Assembly: GCF_051297175.1 (NCBI RefSeq)
Contig: NZ_JBINNY010000001.1
Coordinates: forward strand, 682,001-746,000
Length of the DNA stretch: 64,000 nt
Reading direction: 5' to 3'
Origin: Dryocola sp051297175
Lineage (GTDB): Bacteria; Pseudomonadota; Gammaproteobacteria; Enterobacterales; Enterobacteriaceae
Both the position numbers and the translations under genes were made by a program. How positions within the stretch are numbered: position 1 is the first letter of the stretch; every line of letters begins with the position of its first letter. Positions 43,863-52,749 of this stretch are shown in pieces. The notes under the pieces are model-generated. The model was given only the letters and a program-made list of their open reading frames with translations, was not told the origin of the DNA and searched no databases.

Positions 43863-44876
43863 ATGCGCGTATTGGGTATAGAGACATCCTGTGATGAAAC
43901 CGGCATCGCCATTTATGACGATGAAAAGGGGCTATTAGCCAACCAACTGTATAGTCAGGTGAAATTACACGCTGACTACGGCGGCGTCGTGCCGGAGCTG
44001 GCCTCCCGCGACCACGTTCGTAAAACCGTGCCGTTGATTCAGGCTGCGCTCAAAGAGGCGGGATTGACCGCTGACGACATCGACGGTGTGGCCTATACCG
44101 CAGGCCCAGGCCTGGTCGGCGCGCTGTTGGTTGGTGCGACGGTTGGCCGCGCGCTGGCGTTTGCCTGGGATGTTCCTGCCGTACCCGTCCACCATATGGA
44201 AGGCCATTTATTAGCGCCGATGCTGGAAGATAACCCTCCAGAATTTCCGTTCGTTGCGCTGCTGGTTTCCGGCGGGCATACGCAGCTGATAAGCGTCACC
44301 GGCATCGGTCAGTATGAGCTGCTTGGCGAGTCGATTGATGACGCAGCGGGCGAAGCCTTTGATAAAACGGCCAAGCTGCTTGGCCTGGACTATCCCGGCG
44401 GGCCGATGCTGTCGAAAATGGCGGCACAGGGTACCGAAGGGCGCTTTGTCTTCCCACGCCCGATGACCGATCGTCCCGGTCTGGATTTCAGTTTCTCCGG
44501 TCTTAAAACCTTTGCCGCCAACACCATTCGCGGCAACGAAGCGGACGACCAGACCCGCGCCGATATCGCCCGCGCCTTCGAAGATGCGGTTGTCGATACG
44601 CTGGCAATTAAGTGCAAACGCGCGCTGGATCAGACAGGTTTCAAACGCCTGGTGATGGCCGGTGGCGTCAGCGCTAACCGCACGCTGCGGGCACGTATGG
44701 AAGAGCTGATGGCCAAACGTCGCGGCGAAGTGTTCTACGCTCGCCCGGAATTTTGCACCGACAACGGCGCGATGATTGCCTACGCGGGTATGATTCGCCT
44801 CAAGGCCGGAACGGCGGGTGAGTTGAGCGTAACGGTTCGGCCACGCTGGCCGCTTGCGGAGCTGCCTGCGGCATAA
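43863..44876 (+). CDS. tsaD: TsaD, tRNA N6-threonylcarbamoyladenosine transferase subunit
   Basis: 337-residue cytoplasmic enzyme, the same length as E. coli TsaD (YgjD). With TsaB and TsaE it moves the threonylcarbamoyl group onto A37 of ANN-decoding tRNAs. ASKHA-fold motifs: MRVLGIETSCDETGIAIYDD, metal-binding VHHMEGH (H111, H115), ALLVSGGHTQL, SFSGLKTFAANT and VMAGGVSANRTLR. It is divergent from rpsU as in E. coli. GTAGAGAAAG lies upstream. Confidence 0.98.
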   Translation: MRVLGIETSCDETGIAIYDDEKGLLANQLYSQVKLHADYGGVVPELASRDHVRKTVPLIQAALKEAGLTADDIDGVAYTAGPGLVGALLVGATVGRALAFAWDVPAVPVHHMEGHLLAPMLEDNPPEFPFVALLVSGGHTQLISVTGIGQYELLGESIDDAAGEAFDKTAKLLGLDYPGGPMLSKMAAQGTEGRFVFPRPMTDRPGLDFSFSGLKTFAANTIRGNEADDQTRADIARAFEDAVVDTLAIKCKRALDQTGFKRLVMAGGVSANRTLRARMEELMAKRRGEVFYARPEFCTDNGAMIAYAGMIRLKAGTAGELSVTVRPRWPLAELPAA

Positions 44877-44885
44877 ATTTTCAAC

Positions 44886-44915
44886 ATGCGTGCCAACAAG
44901 CTTCCCGGCACGCAT
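44886..44915 (+). terminator. Hairpin after tsaD
   Basis: ATGCGTGCC/GGCACGCAT perfect 9-bp stem with a 12-base loop, then AATTT. A probable tsaD transcript end. Confidence 0.6.
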
Positions 44916-45074
44916 AATTTCCCTTCCTCCCTCTCCAGAATATATTTTTAACATTTCATTTATCTTCTTCTTATAATCATTAACATCGACACGCTCGCGC
45001 GCATTGTCTGCCCGTGAGAATTTTATGGATTCGATGTTAAACGGCCCCGGCTGACGATCCGCTCCTGACACGAA

Positions 45075-48000
45075 ATGTGTGGCTTTATAAAGGTGAGCCC
45101 ATTGGGTAGACATCTCGCGACATCCCCGAGAAAACTGATTGCCTGCTTGCTTCCTTCTTTGTTAATGATGGGGATAGCGCCGCCTGCTTTTGCAGCAATA
45201 GTCCTTCCTTCTTCTACGCAAACGGTCTCACTGCAGTCGCTGTCCTCTAACGAAACCTCTTTTATATTGCCGGGGTCTTCGCTCATCACCACCGCTCAGG
45301 GCGACGGTTTGGTTGGCGATGGCGCGTCCCGCTGGCAGCTGCTGCTGCAAGGGGTTGTTAATGCCGCGGGCGATGGCATCAGCTTCACGTCGTCTGGAAC
45401 GCAGATCGCCACCCGGGCCGGCTCGTCGGTGACGGGGCTGGTCGGTATTAACCTCGCGTCAAATAACAATACGCTGCTTAACAACGGGACGATCGTCGGA
45501 ACGGGCGGCACCGCTATCTCACTTAACGGTGCCGATAACACGCTGCGGCTTGGTTCAGGCTCGGTCATTAAAGGCGATATTCTGAGCGCCGGAAGCGGCA
45601 ATATTTTGCTGCTGTCGGGCGTGGGCGAAGCCAATGCCAATATCGGCGGTGCCACAGGGTTTGATGCCATCGACGTTGGCGGACGCTGGGTTCTGGGCGG
45701 CGATGTATTACTCAGCTCGGTTTCGGGGTCTGCCTTAACCGTTGAAAAGGGCGGAATACTGATACTGCCAGGCTCCCTCTACAGCTATAACAATCACACC
45801 TCCGGCGTGAATATTGAGCCGGGCGGGTCGCTTCAGGTGGGGGCGGGTGGAACGACGGGCGACGTAAAAATACCCGTGTTGAATAACGGCGTTCTGGTGT
45901 TCTATCGCTCCGATACAAAATTTAATCTGAATACGGCGGTATCTGGTGACGGCGTGTTGATATTCAGAGGCACGGGCGTTAGCGGCGAGTCCTCCTATAT
46001 CCTCAGCTCTAACAGCAATTCGTTTACCGGCAGCGTGGTTATTGAAAACGGCGCGCGCCTGCAGGTTAAAAGCTCAGACCCGGCGCCCAGAGCGAAAATT
46101 GTTGTCCAGAACGGCGGCACGCTGTGGCTGGGCAGTTCGGCTAACTTCACCACGCCTTTACTGCTTGAAGGGGACGGATGGCCGGAGGGCGGCGGGCCGT
46201 ATGGTGCCCTGCGGTTGGATAGCGACGCTATTCAAGCCGGAGCCATTACGCTCACGGGCAATGCGCGCATCGGTGCGGTCTATTCTGACTATATCGGCAC
46301 GATTAGCGGCGCAATCGGCGACGATGGCAACGGTTATCAGCTTGTAAAAACCGGCGGCGGCCTGATCATTCTTTCCGGGGACAACACCTGGACCGGCGGC
46401 ATGCTGCTCAACGAAGGGCGGGTATCGGTATCCGCAGACGATAATCTTGGGGCACAAAGCGGCGTATTGACGTTTAACGGCGGCACCCTTGAAATGACGC
46501 AAGACTTCCTCAGCAGGCGGGCGATCGTCGTGGATGCAGGCGGGGGCGCAACAAGCTCAACCGGAACGAACACGTTTGCCGGGGGAACCAGCGGCAGCGG
46601 CAGCCTGACGCTGAACGCCGGGAAGCTGGTACTTGCGGGTAACGATACGCGCACGGGCAGCACCACAATAAACGGCGGAGCCACATTACAAATCGGGTCT
46701 GACGCGGTAAACGGGGCGAATCAGGGAACGTTAAGCGGCAATGTTAACAACGCCGGATCGCTGATTTTTAACCGAAGCGGCAGCTCGACCTACGCCGGAG
46801 TGCTGAGCGGCCGCGGCTCGTTAAGCAAACAAAACGACGGCGTCGTGACGTTAAGCGGCGCGGGTTCTTCCCAGGGCAACGTTTCGGTGAACGGCGGCAC
46901 GCTGGCGTTTTCTCCCGCCGGTGCCTTCAATTCTACCGGCAATTTCACCACCGCCAGCGGCGCTAAAACGTCCGTGGCGGCGGGTTCAACCTTAAATATC
47001 ACGGGCCAGCTGTTGCAGCAGGGGGCCGCGATATTTGAATCCTCCCTGAACGCGGCCCAACCTGCCGCAACGGCGACAACTATCGGGCTTAGCGGCGCGC
47101 TGGCGTTAACGGGCGCGCCGGGTTCAGCCAGCAGCATAATCGGTAAAACGCTCAACGTCCTGCACAGCACCACTTCTTCCGGAATCACCGGGGATTTCAC
47201 CTCGATAGGCTTCAGCAACCCGGCTGATTACCTTGTTATTACGGGCGGCAAGGCCAACAACAATCAGGATTACAACCTTGATTTTGGCCTGCGCTGGCTC
47301 GCCGGTCCGGCCGAGGGCAACGGTACCTTTACCCTGATTAACCCCGCAGATACCTTCGATGTGGACGTGGCGCTGGCAAACCAGTCCGGCCCGTTCGCCA
47401 GCGGCTGGGACGGGCAGAGCCTGACTAAAGGCGGCAGCGGGACGTTGCTTCTTTCCGCAAAGAATACCTACACCGGTAGGACGCTGGTGAACGGCGGCAC
47501 CCTGCAAACCAACACCGCAGATGCCCTTGCCGATTCGTCCAGCGTGACCGTCGCGAGTGGAGCCACGCTTGCGCTGAATAATTTCGATCAGCGTCTGAAT
47601 AATCTCTCCGGTGCGGGAACCCTCGCCCTCGGCAGCGCCACGCTTACGGCAAACGGCCAGGCGGATACGAACTTTTCCGGTTCGATAACCGGCAGCGGCA
47701 AGCTGGTGAAAGAGGGGGCCGCGGCTTTGACCCTTTCCGGGAACAGCAGCTTTAGCGGCGGCATCAGCATCAATGCGGGCACGCTTGTTGCCACAGCCGG
47801 CGCGGCGCTTGGCGTTGGGGATATCTTCAACGGCGCGATCCTGACGCTGGATTTCGCTACCGTCAGCCGGGTGCAGAACCTGATTTCCGGCAGCGGCGTA
47901 CTAAATAAAGCGGGCGCGGGCATCGCCACGCTGCAAAAAAATGGATCTTCGGCCGGAGAGGTAAACGTAAATCAGGGCGCGCTAAACCTTGCGCACAACG

Positions 48001-50426
48001 TTTCATTTACCAGTTCGGGCGACGTGAATACCGCCGCCGGGGCATTTATCGGCGTGGGCGACAGCGGCGCGCTAAACGTCGCTAACCGCTTCGATTTGCA
48101 GGGCGGGCTTGCGGTGGTGCCGGGGCAGACGCAGCCGATCGTCACGGCAGATAATGCTCTGCTCGGCGCGGGTTCCTCGCTGAATATCGCCGGGATCAAT
48201 TTTCGCCAGCAGGGCACGGCGCAGCAGTTTGCCGGGCAGACTTTCCTGGTGATGAGCACCGCCGCGCCGGGAGGCATCGACGGGGATTTCTCGGCGCTGC
48301 GCATCGGCGGTGCGACTTCCCCGGTGGATTATGCAGAAGTAGAAGGATTTAAAGACGCGTTAAGCCAAAACTACAGCGCGGCGGTTCGTTTGACCTGGTA
48401 TGCGGCGCACTCCAGCACGCCGGAAAAGGCCAACGGCGTGTTCACGCTGGCGACGCCGCAGGAAAGCTTCTACCTGAGCGCACCTCTGCTCGACCAGGCC
48501 GCTAATCCGGCCACCGGCTGGGATGGCAAAACCCTTACCAAAGCCGGGGAAGGCACGCTGACCCTCGCGAAGCACAACCTGTTCACCGGCCCGACGCTGA
48601 TTAACGGCGGGACGCTACAAGCCGGAATTGACAACGCGCTGACGCAAAGCAGCGAGGTGCGTATCGCTTCAGGGGCAACGCTTGCGCTGGACGGTTTCGA
48701 TCAGGCAATCAACAACCTTTCCGGGGGCGGCAACGTCGAGCTTGGCAGCGCCACGCTCAGGGTGAATAACGATCGGGATACCGCGCTTTCGGGCGCTGTT
48801 TCCGGCTCCGGGGATGTCATTAAGGTGGGGCCGGGCACGCTGCAGCTTCTAGCCGATCAGTCATACACCGGCACCACCACCCTCAGCGGCGGTACGCTAG
48901 CGATAGGTAGCCAGACGGCGGCCGCAACGCTTGCAAGCTCGCAGGTCAACATCGCCAGCGGGACGGTATTCGGCGGCTACGGCGGCGTTGCGGGAAACGT
49001 TGATAACCAGGGGACGCTCGCCGTTGCCGACGCCCTTCCTCCATTTGCGTCGGGCCCGGCGGGTAACTTCACCGTTGGCGGGAATCTGACCAACGCCGGA
49101 AATATCGTCATGGCAAGCCCGGCGCCCGCAAGCGTGCTGACGGTCAACGGCAACTACATCGGCAACAACGGGCTATTAACCCTGAGCACCGTTTTAGGCG
49201 GCGACGGCTCGGCGACGGACAGGCTGGTGATTCTGGGCGACAGCAGCGGCAGCACACGGGTGAAAATCAATAATGCCGGGGGCAGCGGCGCGCTCACAAA
49301 CCGGGGGATCGAGATCATCAGCGTAGCCGGGCAGTCCAGCGGCCGGTTTACCCTGGACGGACGCGTGGTGGCCGGAGCTTACGATTACTTCCTCCAGCAG
49401 GGGATGCCGGGCGACGCTAACGGCAACTGGTATCTGCGCAGCCAGCAGCCCGCCCCGCCGACGCCTGAACCAACGCCTGCGCCGCAGGTTGTGCGGCCCG
49501 AAGCGGGCAGCTATCTGGCGAACCTCGCGGCGGCTAACACGCTTTTCACCCAAAGCCTTTCCGATCGCGCTGGCAGAGCGGAAGATTCCACGCTTTGGCT
49601 CAGGCAGTTCGGCTCCCGCACGGGCTTTTATGACGGCAGCGGGCAGCTTAAAACCCGCGTCAACAGCTATATGGTGCAGGGCGGCGGCGAGCTTGCGCAG
49701 GGGCAGTTTGCCGATGACGATCGCCTCGGCGTTGGCGTAATGTTTGGCTATGCCAACGCGCAAAGCCACACGGACGCCAACCGCAGCGGCTACAGCTCAA
49801 AAGGGAAGCTGGACGGCTACAGCGCCGGGCTGTACGGCACCTGGTATCAGGACGGGAAAAATCAGCAGGGGGCGTATGTCGACACCTGGCTGCAGTACAG
49901 CTGGTTCAAGGCGCAGGTGAACGGCGAGCAAATCGCTCAGCAGAATTATGACATCAACGGCTTTAGCGGCTCGGTTGAAAGCGGCTATCGCATGGGGCTG
50001 TCCCAAAGTGAGAGCGGCGGCGTTTATCTGACGCCCCAGGCGCAGCTTATCTGGCAGGGCGCGCAGGCTGACGATGTGCGGGAACAAAACGGAACGGAGG
50101 TGAGCGCCGACGGCAGGAACAATCTGCAAAGCAGGCTCGGCGTGAAGCTCTCAAGGGACGGCGTTTCGTCCAGGGATAAAACCAGCGGCAGACTGTTTAC
50201 CACCTACGTTGAGACAAACTGGCTGCACAACACCCGTCCGGTGGGGATTTCGCTGGATGATGAAAGCGTGGGCGTGGCGGGGACGCGCAACGCGGGGGAA
50301 ATCAAACTGGGTATCGAAGGTAGGCTGAGCGACAGATTAAACCTGTGGGGCAACGTGTCCACCCAGATGGGCGGCAGCGGCTACAGCGCGGTAGCGGGCG
50401 TGGTTGGCGGAAGCTATCGCTTCTGA
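45075..50426 (+). CDS. Large type Va autotransporter with repetitive beta-helix passenger
   Basis: 1783-residue surface protein. A signal peptide (LIACLLPSLLMMGIAPPAFA) precedes a glycine-, serine- and threonine-rich passenger with many autotransporter-associated repeats (G-G-TL-x(n)-TLSG-x-N-xYTGG), predicted to be a beta-helix. A proline-rich linker (PAPPTPEPTPAPQ, about 1460) leads to a C-terminal beta-barrel (about 1500-1783; LWLRQFGSRTGFYDGSG, ending GGSYRF). Two blocks of about 190 residues in the passenger (from LRWLAGPAEGNGTFTL and from the LTWYAAH...KANGVFTL segment) are duplicates. No protease triad or RGD is seen, so adhesion or aggregation is likely. The start is uncertain: ATG 45075, GTG 45093, or TTG 45102, which has the best-spaced AAAGGTG. 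Confidence 0.9.
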   Translation: MCGFIKVSPLGRHLATSPRKLIACLLPSLLMMGIAPPAFAAIVLPSSTQTVSLQSLSSNETSFILPGSSLITTAQGDGLVGDGASRWQLLLQGVVNAAGDGISFTSSGTQIATRAGSSVTGLVGINLASNNNTLLNNGTIVGTGGTAISLNGADNTLRLGSGSVIKGDILSAGSGNILLLSGVGEANANIGGATGFDAIDVGGRWVLGGDVLLSSVSGSALTVEKGGILILPGSLYSYNNHTSGVNIEPGGSLQVGAGGTTGDVKIPVLNNGVLVFYRSDTKFNLNTAVSGDGVLIFRGTGVSGESSYILSSNSNSFTGSVVIENGARLQVKSSDPAPRAKIVVQNGGTLWLGSSANFTTPLLLEGDGWPEGGGPYGALRLDSDAIQAGAITLTGNARIGAVYSDYIGTISGAIGDDGNGYQLVKTGGGLIILSGDNTWTGGMLLNEGRVSVSADDNLGAQSGVLTFNGGTLEMTQDFLSRRAIVVDAGGGATSSTGTNTFAGGTSGSGSLTLNAGKLVLAGNDTRTGSTTINGGATLQIGSDAVNGANQGTLSGNVNNAGSLIFNRSGSSTYAGVLSGRGSLSKQNDGVVTLSGAGSSQGNVSVNGGTLAFSPAGAFNSTGNFTTASGAKTSVAAGSTLNITGQLLQQGAAIFESSLNAAQPAATATTIGLSGALALTGAPGSASSIIGKTLNVLHSTTSSGITGDFTSIGFSNPADYLVITGGKANNNQDYNLDFGLRWLAGPAEGNGTFTLINPADTFDVDVALANQSGPFASGWDGQSLTKGGSGTLLLSAKNTYTGRTLVNGGTLQTNTADALADSSSVTVASGATLALNNFDQRLNNLSGAGTLALGSATLTANGQADTNFSGSITGSGKLVKEGAAALTLSGNSSFSGGISINAGTLVATAGAALGVGDIFNGAILTLDFATVSRVQNLISGSGVLNKAGAGIATLQKNGSSAGEVNVNQGALNLAHNVSFTSSGDVNTAAGAFIGVGDSGALNVANRFDLQGGLAVVPGQTQPIVTADNALLGAGSSLNIAGINFRQQGTAQQFAGQTFLVMSTAAPGGIDGDFSALRIGGATSPVDYAEVEGFKDALSQNYSAAVRLTWYAAHSSTPEKANGVFTLATPQESFYLSAPLLDQAANPATGWDGKTLTKAGEGTLTLAKHNLFTGPTLINGGTLQAGIDNALTQSSEVRIASGATLALDGFDQAINNLSGGGNVELGSATLRVNNDRDTALSGAVSGSGDVIKVGPGTLQLLADQSYTGTTTLSGGTLAIGSQTAAATLASSQVNIASGTVFGGYGGVAGNVDNQGTLAVADALPPFASGPAGNFTVGGNLTNAGNIVMASPAPASVLTVNGNYIGNNGLLTLSTVLGGDGSATDRLVILGDSSGSTRVKINNAGGSGALTNRGIEIISVAGQSSGRFTLDGRVVAGAYDYFLQQGMPGDANGNWYLRSQQPAPPTPEPTPAPQVVRPEAGSYLANLAAANTLFTQSLSDRAGRAEDSTLWLRQFGSRTGFYDGSGQLKTRVNSYMVQGGGELAQGQFADDDRLGVGVMFGYANAQSHTDANRSGYSSKGKLDGYSAGLYGTWYQDGKNQQGAYVDTWLQYSWFKAQVNGEQIAQQNYDINGFSGSVESGYRMGLSQSESGGVYLTPQAQLIWQGAQADDVREQNGTEVSADGRNNLQSRLGVKLSRDGVSSRDKTSGRLFTTYVETNWLHNTRPVGISLDDESVGVAGTRNAGEIKLGIEGRLSDRLNLWGNVSTQMGGSGYSAVAGVVGGSYRF

Positions 50427-50442
50427 GCCCTGTAGCCGGGGG

Positions 50443-51063
50443 TTATTTTTTGTCCTGGTCTTTTGACTTTTTGCGCAGTTTCTTCCAGATCTTGGTTTCC
50501 TGGCCGCGCCACAAGCGCTGAATATTATCGTGATGGCGCATGAGAATAAGGCAGGAGAGCATGGCGACCGGGAAGGTAAACTGCGGCTTGAACCACCAAA
50601 CGTAAAACGGCGCTATCAGCGCGCTGATTATCGCCCCTAAGGACGAATAGCCGCTGAGCAATACGCTAAGCAGCCAGGTTCCCGCCATCACGCCGGTTAA
50701 ATCGAAGCCAATGGGCGCAATGGCACCGAACGCCGTCGCCACGCCTTTACCACCGCGGAATTTAAAGAAGACCGGCCAGATATGCCCCAGACAGGCGGCG
50801 ATGGCGATAAGCCCGAGCCAGAAAGGGGTTACGCCGAGTGCATACGCCGCCCAGACCGGCAGCATACCTTTTAAAACATCAAAAATGAGTACCGCTACGG
50901 CTGCGCCTTTGCCGCCAATACGTAAGACGTTGGTCGCTCCTGGATTGCCGGAACCGTGCTCTCGTGGATCGGGAAGACCCGCGAGTCGGCAGACCAGAAT
51001 GGCGCTAGAAATCGAGCCGCAAAGATACGCAAGGAGAATCATGCCAGGCGCGATTGCACTCAT
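50443..51063 (-). CDS. plsY: PlsY, acyl-phosphate:glycerol-3-phosphate acyltransferase
   Basis: 206-residue inner-membrane enzyme that transfers an acyl group from acyl-phosphate to glycerol-3-phosphate, starting phospholipid synthesis. The start is ATG 51063 (MSAIAPGMILLAYLCGSISS). Conserved motifs are GSGNPGATN with LRIGGKGAA, and FKFRGGKGVATAFG; several membrane helices follow the family pattern. It matches E. coli PlsY (YgiH). It is divergent from folB. The C-terminal tail is strongly basic (KLRKKSKDQDKK). Confidence 0.96.
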   Translation of the reverse strand: MSAIAPGMILLAYLCGSISSAILVCRLAGLPDPREHGSGNPGATNVLRIGGKGAAVAVLIFDVLKGMLPVWAAYALGVTPFWLGLIAIAACLGHIWPVFFKFRGGKGVATAFGAIAPIGFDLTGVMAGTWLLSVLLSGYSSLGAIISALIAPFYVWWFKPQFTFPVAMLSCLILMRHHDNIQRLWRGQETKIWKKLRKKSKDQDKK

Positions 51064-51170
51064 AACGCTGTTCCATTTTGAAAGTGTCGTTGTATTCTTC
51101 GCATCTGTGGATAATACGCATATTTCGCCGGAAGTGGTATCTGGCGTCACCAAAAACCAGGCAGGGCGTG

Positions 51171-51539
51171 ATGGACATTGTATTTATAGAACAACTTACC
51201 GTAATCACCACTATCGGTGTTTACGACTGGGAGCAGACCATCGATCAGAAGCTGATCTTCGATATCGAAATGGCGTGGGACAACCGCCCGGCGGGGGCAA
51301 GCGACGACGTGAAGGATTGTCTGAGCTACGCGGACGTCAGCGAAGCGGTTATCAGCCACGTTTCCGGCGGGCGCTTTGCGCTAGTCGAACGCGTGGCGGA
51401 GGAAGTGGCCCAGCTGCTGCTATCCCGCTTTAACTCACCGTGGGTTCGCCTTAAGGTGAGCAAGCCTGGTGCGGTTGCTCAGGCGGCTAACGTTGGCGTG
51501 GTTATTGAACGTGGCAGTAATCTGAATTCAAAGAAATAA
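51171..51539 (+). CDS. folB: FolB, dihydroneopterin aldolase
   Basis: 122-residue cytoplasmic enzyme that cleaves 7,8-dihydroneopterin to 6-hydroxymethyl-dihydropterin and glycolaldehyde in folate synthesis. The start is ATG 51171 (MDIVFIEQLTVITTIGVYDWE). Motifs: IGVYDWE with the pterin-site glutamate region, SYADVSEAV, FALVERVAEEVA with a binding glutamate, and the catalytic lysine in RLKVSKPGAV. Same length as E. coli FolB. Confidence 0.96.
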   Translation: MDIVFIEQLTVITTIGVYDWEQTIDQKLIFDIEMAWDNRPAGASDDVKDCLSYADVSEAVISHVSGGRFALVERVAEEVAQLLLSRFNSPWVRLKVSKPGAVAQAANVGVVIERGSNLNSKK

Positions 51540-51593
51540 GTTCATAATTGCTAAACCAAACGAGTCTACTCTGGTCATAGCCAGTAACCTTTT

Positions 51594-51624
51594 GCGGCAG
51601 TCGCATCGTGCGCGCCGCTTTTTT
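51594..51624 (+). terminator. Rho-independent terminator of folB
   Basis: GCGGC/GCCGC outer stem with inner CGCA/TGCG, then TTTTTTGTG. Confidence 0.8.
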
Positions 51625-51655
51625 GTGTCTTTTTTAGGGGTATGAGGGTTTATTA

Positions 51656-52474
51656 ATGAGCGATTTTCACTCGCTGGCGATAGCCGCGATTCTCGGGGTT
51701 GTTGAGGGGCTGACGGAGTTTTTACCTGTCTCATCCACCGGTCATATGATCATTGTCGGTCACCTGCTGGGATTTGAAGGCGACACCGCCAAGACGTTTG
51801 AAGTGGTGATCCAACTGGGTTCGATCCTTGCTGTTGTCGTGATGTTCTGGCGCCGTCTATTTGGCCTGATTGGCATTCACTTTGGCCGCACGCCTCACGA
51901 AGGCACCGGCAAAGGCCGCCTGTCGCTGATCCATATTCTTCTGGGCATGGTGCCTGCCGTGGTGCTGGGCCTGATCTTCCACGACGCCATCAAGTCGCTG
52001 TTCAATCCGATAAACGTCATGTACGCGCTGGTGGTCGGCGGCGTGCTGCTGATTGCCGCCGAGCTGCTGAAGCCGAAAGAGCCGCGCGCCGTTGGGGTGG
52101 ACGATATGACCTATCGCCAGGCGTTTATCATCGGCTGCTTCCAGTGCCTGGCGCTGTGGCCGGGCTTCTCCCGCTCCGGTGCGACCATTTCCGGCGGCAT
52201 GCTGATGGGCGTAAGCCGCTATGCCGCGTCCGAATTCTCGTTTCTGCTGGCGGTGCCGATGATGATGGGCGCAACGGTGCTGGACGTCTATAAAAGCATC
52301 GGCTTCCTGACCATGGCAGACGCGCCGATGTTTGCCGTGGGCTTCCTCACCGCGTTTGTGGTCGCGCTGATTGCCATCAAAACCTTCCTGCAAATCATCA
52401 AACGTATGTCGTTCATTCCGTTTGCTATCTACCGCTTCTTTGTGGCCGCAGCGGTTTATTTCGTCTTTATGTAA
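51656..52474 (+). CDS. uppP: UppP (BacA), undecaprenyl-diphosphate phosphatase
   Basis: 272-residue inner-membrane enzyme that recycles the lipid carrier for peptidoglycan and O-antigen synthesis; overexpression gives bacitracin resistance. Catalytic motifs are EGLTEFLPVSSTGHM near the start and GFSRSGATISGGM about residue 170. Eight or so membrane segments. It matches E. coli UppP (273). The ATG follows the folB terminator by some 30 bases. Confidence 0.97.
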   Translation: MSDFHSLAIAAILGVVEGLTEFLPVSSTGHMIIVGHLLGFEGDTAKTFEVVIQLGSILAVVVMFWRRLFGLIGIHFGRTPHEGTGKGRLSLIHILLGMVPAVVLGLIFHDAIKSLFNPINVMYALVVGGVLLIAAELLKPKEPRAVGVDDMTYRQAFIIGCFQCLALWPGFSRSGATISGGMLMGVSRYAASEFSFLLAVPMMMGATVLDVYKSIGFLTMADAPMFAVGFLTAFVVALIAIKTFLQIIKRMSFIPFAIYRFFVAAAVYFVFM

Positions 52475-52749
52475 GCTCTCCGCCCTCAGCCTTGCGGCTG
52501 GGGGCTCACCCCCGTCTGCGTCATCTACAATATCGATTATCCATCTTTACGCGAGTAAATAACTATATTCACCACGAATGATTCCTGAATAAATTAATAT
52601 TTAATTTATAGGTCACTGGGGGTAAATAATTTAAATATTCAATTAATATATTTAACTTAATTAATTTTAACGTGAGTGATATAAGTCCTCAGCCGATCGC
52701 TGAATCAATAAGCGTTACGGGAAATATTATGGATGATATTGGAGGTTTT

